The position numbers and the translations under genes were made by a program. A DNA stretch of 64,000 nucleotides, from the NCBI GenBank assembly GCA_021156365.1, contig JAJNDK010000016.1:1-64000 (forward strand), read 5' to 3'. The DNA is from Bacteroidota bacterium (GTDB lineage: Bacteria; Bacteroidota; Bacteroidia; B-17B0; Aurantibacillaceae). Below are positions 63,401 through 64,000 of the stretch, piece by piece. Position 1 is the first letter of the stretch. Each line of letters starts with the position of its first letter. Under the pieces are notes generated by a model. That model did not search any database. It had not been told where the DNA came from and was given only the letters and a program-made list of their open reading frames with translations.

Positions 63401-63811
63401 TGGATCGATTGCAGCACAAATCTTCCGATAGCAGGTGAAACAAATCAAACCTATACAGCGATCGCTAATGGAGATTATGCAGTGATCATTTCGGAAGGTG
63501 CCTGTTCGGATACTTCTGCCTGTGAGCAGATAGCGGGCATTGGCATCAGATCCAACAACACCGGATCTGCCGGCCTGATCTCTGTGTATCCGAACCCGGG
63601 CCTGGGCATATTTTATGTAAAGAGCGCAACAAGTAGTAAGGCAAGTGTTTTCGTATACGATTCAAAAGGCAGCCTGATTCTGGAAAAAGAAACCGAGCTG
63701 AACGCTTCTTCTCCTTTCCAACTGAACATTTATGAGCAGGAAGCCGGTGTTTACTTTGTACGTGTGATCACGGATGCAATCGTTCAACAATTTAAGATCG
63801 TAAAGGAATAA
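54431..63811 (+). CDS. Giant surface protein: LamG, beta-helix, SprB repeats, T9SS signal
   Basis: This 3126-residue secreted protein has a signal peptide (1-26, LAAISCFLFLTSNCKAQ). Two LamG/concanavalin-like domains follow (about 30-215 and 337-545; each ends with DEVRIWD/N and LxAYYKxNxG). Then come Ig-like strands, a long stretch of parallel beta-helix (about 740-1480, with repeats of NNTI, ISGN-like and GNTI), further Ig-like units, and 18 SprB repeats (about 1645-2970), each with C(F/N/H)GG(S/T)NG, a (Y/F)xW, GLxAGTYT and DxNGC. The end (about 3045-3126, VYPNPGLGIFYV, GVYFVRVI) is a T9SS type A sorting domain. Related SprB proteins are surface adhesins for gliding, but no gliding gene is nearby, so adhesion or polymer binding is an inference. 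Confidence 0.93.
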   Translation: MKKTAIHLFLAAISCFLFLTSNCKAQAGAALNFAGASGTAVNIGNSISTALYTKNTITVEAWVNSSSIATLGVIAGNYYTAGANQMQFLLRRDGNSFAFWVNCGSGYQSVTSAGSTALLNTWQHVAGVWNGSSLFLYIDGVLMGTTNFVNGPDFVDIADPVLMGNNSLGETFTGSLDEVRIWDHVRTQCQIQAGMNCEVPAPATGLMAYYKMNQGIAGGANPSVTIAADASGNGRNGTLSNFSLTGPTTNWVSPGGVTSGVSCNMLSVNQSTGILTGGTATLTASGATSYLWSTGATTASISVSPATTTSYTVTGSNGSGCSFSSVATVNVASALGSALHFAAGDDKVIVPDNVLLDFGTTDFTVEASIRTSASNPNYAGIVVKADGAMAGYQLVLVNNQFAAEFGNGSVFLGTGSGLLTTTLLNDGNWHRLAMVVSRSNNNIKLIVDGNVEANVINSAISTTNVNNAVPMYMGTERGQSAFYQGNIDEVRIWNRALCQSEIQNNLNAELTAGQSGLVAYYKFNEGYAAVNNLGVTTLTDIGGNNLDGMLTNLALSGSTSNWIAPGSVVTGSGTPTFVSPVVSATGPVTAPVCAGNPNILTASGSSSYFWTPAANLDNATLASPTATPPATTVYSVTSGCIGGNTATATVNVIPTPIAVINEPSGICIGATVSLTVSDAMSSGGPYTYSWSDGSTSAGSNTITPGTYSVTITNGSACSSSASKVFFSAPVSVTSTGGTGAPELCYATLKAGFDAINAGIHTGVVAIQVKGNTTETATCVLNASGTGASSYTAISIQPSGGSARTITGNLGAPLIDLQGASNMTIDGLNAGGNSITFSNLNSISAATTIRFINDASNNTITNCSVLGSCASAAGLAPATISFSTANLTGNDNNTISYCNIGPAIATLPSKAIYLGGTTGKENDGIVIDHNNIYDYFRTNINNSGIELNAGTNGTTISNNKFYQTAPRTFPVANIYQRAININNTTGGGYSILNNTIGFANSSGTGTSAIVFGTATIVSSFVPIYINTGTVTASSVQGNIITNISVTGNSGGLGIAAPFKGIYVQGGLVSIGDISGNTIGSMSSTGSITYTSTNATQSDIIGILYTGTGNCTISNNAIGGITVASGTSTARSFYGIRSLATSGTMTCNNNTVGGTVANSIQITAANNGCYMYGIHNNASSGTYTGNTIRNMSNAGSNVGTGTTAAVAGICIPAGVAQTISQNTIANLSAVHTFALTTVSGIALRGADGNLVERNFIYNLNSNSNSTTAQVNGIAIVTTSALSPSTFQNNMIAIGPGANAITVSGIRESGGINNFRNNSIYISGTPTAGVGSSIAFNNTHLPTLARSTQNNIFVNAVSNNGATGKNYIVTVQGTAPNPAGLTINNNLYYGTGTGNIFGLFNSADVVDLAAWQAAVGQDANSFTGDPLFIAPAATPPNLHISTAGSVSPTEAAGVDLGVINDFDGQTRASLTPVDIGADAFLVCTTPIAGINGTTTICANSSATVTFTGTANATVYYHANSGAAQSIVLNGSGTNTLTHTFTADSIYTVDSVKIAICRATITGQSAVITVNNLPSVSISGTTTICEGTSTTLTAAGADTYAWTSGPASADNTVAPTTNTSYTVTGTITASGCTNTATQLVTVNAVPVVSSVSSTSVTCNGGTNGSATVVASGSGTLTYSWATGGATTATAGGLAAGTYTCTITDPNSCITTQTVSIAEPSAITVILASQTPVSCNGGSNGAASVTASGGTGTLTYNWTPGNPMGEGTNAVTGLTAGVWTCTVTDMNSCTSTQLLPILQPAEPVSGSTIVSNVFCFGESTASINLIPAGGTPGYTFNWGGGITTEDLTGVAAGTYTVLITDFNLCTGTVTVAVTQPAAPISGSTVATNVSCFGGSNGAINLTAAGGSGTYTYNWGSGITTEDRTGLAQGTYSVVITDIAGCTGTATATVTQPAAPVSGTTVVTQVSCFGGSNGTINLTPAGGTGAYTFNWLPSGPTTEDRTGLVAGTYSVQVTDVNGCVATVTATVTQPTAPVSGTTVVTNVSCFGGSNGTINLTPAGGTGAYTFNWLPSGPTTEDRTGLTAGTYTVIITDANGCTGTHTATVTQPTAPVSGSALVTNVSCFGGSNGSIDLTPTGGTAGYTYNWGSSITTQDRTGLAAGTYTVIITDANGCTGTHTATVTQPTAPVSGSALVTNVSCFGGSNGSIDLTPTGGTAGYTYNWGSSITTQDRTGLTAGTYTVIITDANGCTGTHTATVSSPSALSASSTSSPVLCNGGNSVVTVSATGGTAAYTGTGTFTVTAGTYTYTVNDANGCTATTNITVSQPTTLSALSTSTPVLCNGGTSVVTVSATGGTSAYTGTGTFTVTAGTYTYTVTDANGCTATTNSTVNEPTLLSASSTSSPVLCNGGTSVVTVSANGGTGAYTGIGAFTETAGTYTYTVSDANGCSANTTITINEPTLITSSTSSTSSNCGSANGSATVSASGGTGTLVYSWAPAGGNAATANGLSSGSYTVSITDDNGCVATNVASVSDIGAPVVSSTQLNVSCHGGTNGSIDNTVTGGTGVYTFSWSNSAITEDMNTLSADIYTYTVTDGAGCSATGSVTITEPDAITIITVSQTDVSCFGDANGAVSVSATGGTGALSFNWTPGNPTGNGTATITGLTAGIYTCTVSDDNSCIGTTTITIAEPAAALAASSTATSVLCNGGTADVTVSATGGTPAYTGTGAFPGVTAGTYSYTVTDANGCTAATTITVNEPALLTAASTATLVLCNGGTAVVSVSANGGTGAYAGAGTFTVTAGNYTYTVTDDNNCSATTGITISEPTAITSSVSATNSNCGSSNGSATVVATGGTGTLVYAWMPTGGNAAAATGLSAGSYTVSTTDDNGCTITDVANVSDIGAPSVSNTQTDVSCHGQADGSIDNTISGGTGTYTFSWSNSANTEDVNMLVAGVYSYTVTDVAGCSGTGSVTITEPGAIDVSTTVAGTVISANNTGAASYQWIDCSTNLPIAGETNQTYTAIANGDYAVIISEGACSDTSACEQIAGIGIRSNNTGSAGLISVYPNPGLGIFYVKSATSSKASVFVYDSKGSLILEKETELNASSPFQLNIYEQEAGVYFVRVITDAIVQQFKIVKE
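59384..63330 (+). repeat. 18 SprB repeats within the giant gene
   Basis: Units of 66-81 residues, each with one conserved Cys near the start and one near the end (usually NGC). Three sequence sub-types occur: long CFGG/CNGG units (repeats 1-8, 14), short LCNGG units (9-11, 15-16), and a NCGS-CHG pair (12-13, 17-18). Repeats 10-13 and 15-18 match in order, offset by about 1092 bases at the NCG positions (61823 and 62915), indicating a block duplication. Confidence 0.9.
60741..61196 (+). repeat. Near-identical 228-bp tandem duplication
   Basis: Two consecutive units (starting CGGTATCCGGATCAGCACT at 60741 and 60969) differ at only a few bases over 228 bp. They encode almost the same 76 residues (repeats 7 and 8). 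It is the youngest duplication in the gene. Confidence 0.92.
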
Positions 63812-63831
63812 TATAAACTCAAAGATTACAG

Positions 63832-63858
63832 AAAGCCTGCTTCCCGGAGCAGGCTTTT
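63832..63858 (+). terminator. Terminator of the giant gene
   Basis: AAAGCCTGCT (63832-63841) pairs with AGCAGGCTTT (63848-63857) around a six-base loop, followed by T residues. Confidence 0.9.
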
Positions 63859-63900
63859 TTGTTTATATACTGGCACTGCCGGCCTTTGTCCGAAAAAATG

Positions 63901-63917
63901 TATATTTGTATACAAAT
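63901..63917 (+). promoter_or_regulatory. -7 element overlapped by a 14-bp palindrome
   Basis: TATATTTG (63901-63908) is a -7 element pointing to a gene beginning outside the window (an ATG occurs at 63996). The perfect palindrome ATTTGTATACAAAT (63904-63917) overlaps it and could be an operator for a dimeric repressor. The last 80 bases contain no recognisable gene. Confidence 0.5.
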
Positions 63918-64000
63918 TATAATTTCACTCATTTACTCCTGATCCTACAGGAGGTAGTATCCTGCAAGCGCAGCGATTTTTTTTCACAAAACACAATGAC

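Overview
The window looks like a chromosomal segment of a free-living, aerobic member of the Bacteroidota. Three proteins end in type IX secretion (T9SS) sorting domains. Many genes are preceded by the phylum's TAnnTTTG -7 promoter element, several with an upstream TTTG. There are PD40/OmpA proteins, a DUF4290 gene next to murA, a serA-DUF1015 pair, lipoproteins and SprB repeats. hemF (oxygen-dependent) indicates aerobic growth. I cannot place it below phylum from sequence alone.

Layout. 1-5 kb: the end of a secreted T9SS protein, an orphan OmpR-type response regulator, a small membrane protein, a LysM/periplasmic-binding-fold protein and hemF. 5.1-9.9 kb: a promoter, a SAM-I riboswitch and an intrinsic terminator precede a methyltransferase-metH operon. 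9.9-12.6 kb: a small STAS-like protein, a PlsC-type acyltransferase and a DUF3108 protein. 12.6-21.9 kb (minus strand): hisS, a phosphoglucomutase-type enzyme, a tight SPFH / M48 protease / putative barrel cluster, and a T9SS-exported subtilase. 22-25.7 kb: an amino-acid adenylation enzyme with its own carrier protein, queE, rpe and rpmH (found in a gap). 25.9-32.5 kb: an ABC exporter, a two-TM protein, a PstS-like lipoprotein, small secreted proteins, and a LuxE-like plus PAP2 pair. 32.5-39 kb: dnaX, a CarboxypepD_reg-like protein, a cysteine-less thioredoxin-OmpA fusion beside an intact TlpA, murA (Asp in place of the catalytic Cys) and DUF4290. 39-47 kb: conserved hypotheticals, a TPR-SpoIIE phosphatase, a GNAT, DUF1015 and serA. 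47-51 kb: tandem OmpA/PD40 paralogues and tRNA-Arg(UCU). 51-52.7 kb: an AT-richer two-gene islet (PLP decarboxylase plus muconolactone-isomerase-like protein). 52.9-54 kb: a divergent RsmH. 54.4-63.8 kb: a 3126-residue surface protein with two LamG domains, a beta-helix region, 18 SprB repeats and a T9SS signal.

The gaps carry at least four families of short palindromic repeats. One family supplies the upstream TTTG of both the hisS and queE promoters. The most interesting candidates for new biology are the SPFH-M48-barrel cluster, the stand-alone adenylation/carrier-protein pair, the dead-thioredoxin/OmpA fusion beside TlpA, and the recently expanded SprB protein. No CRISPR array, prophage or transposase gene was seen.
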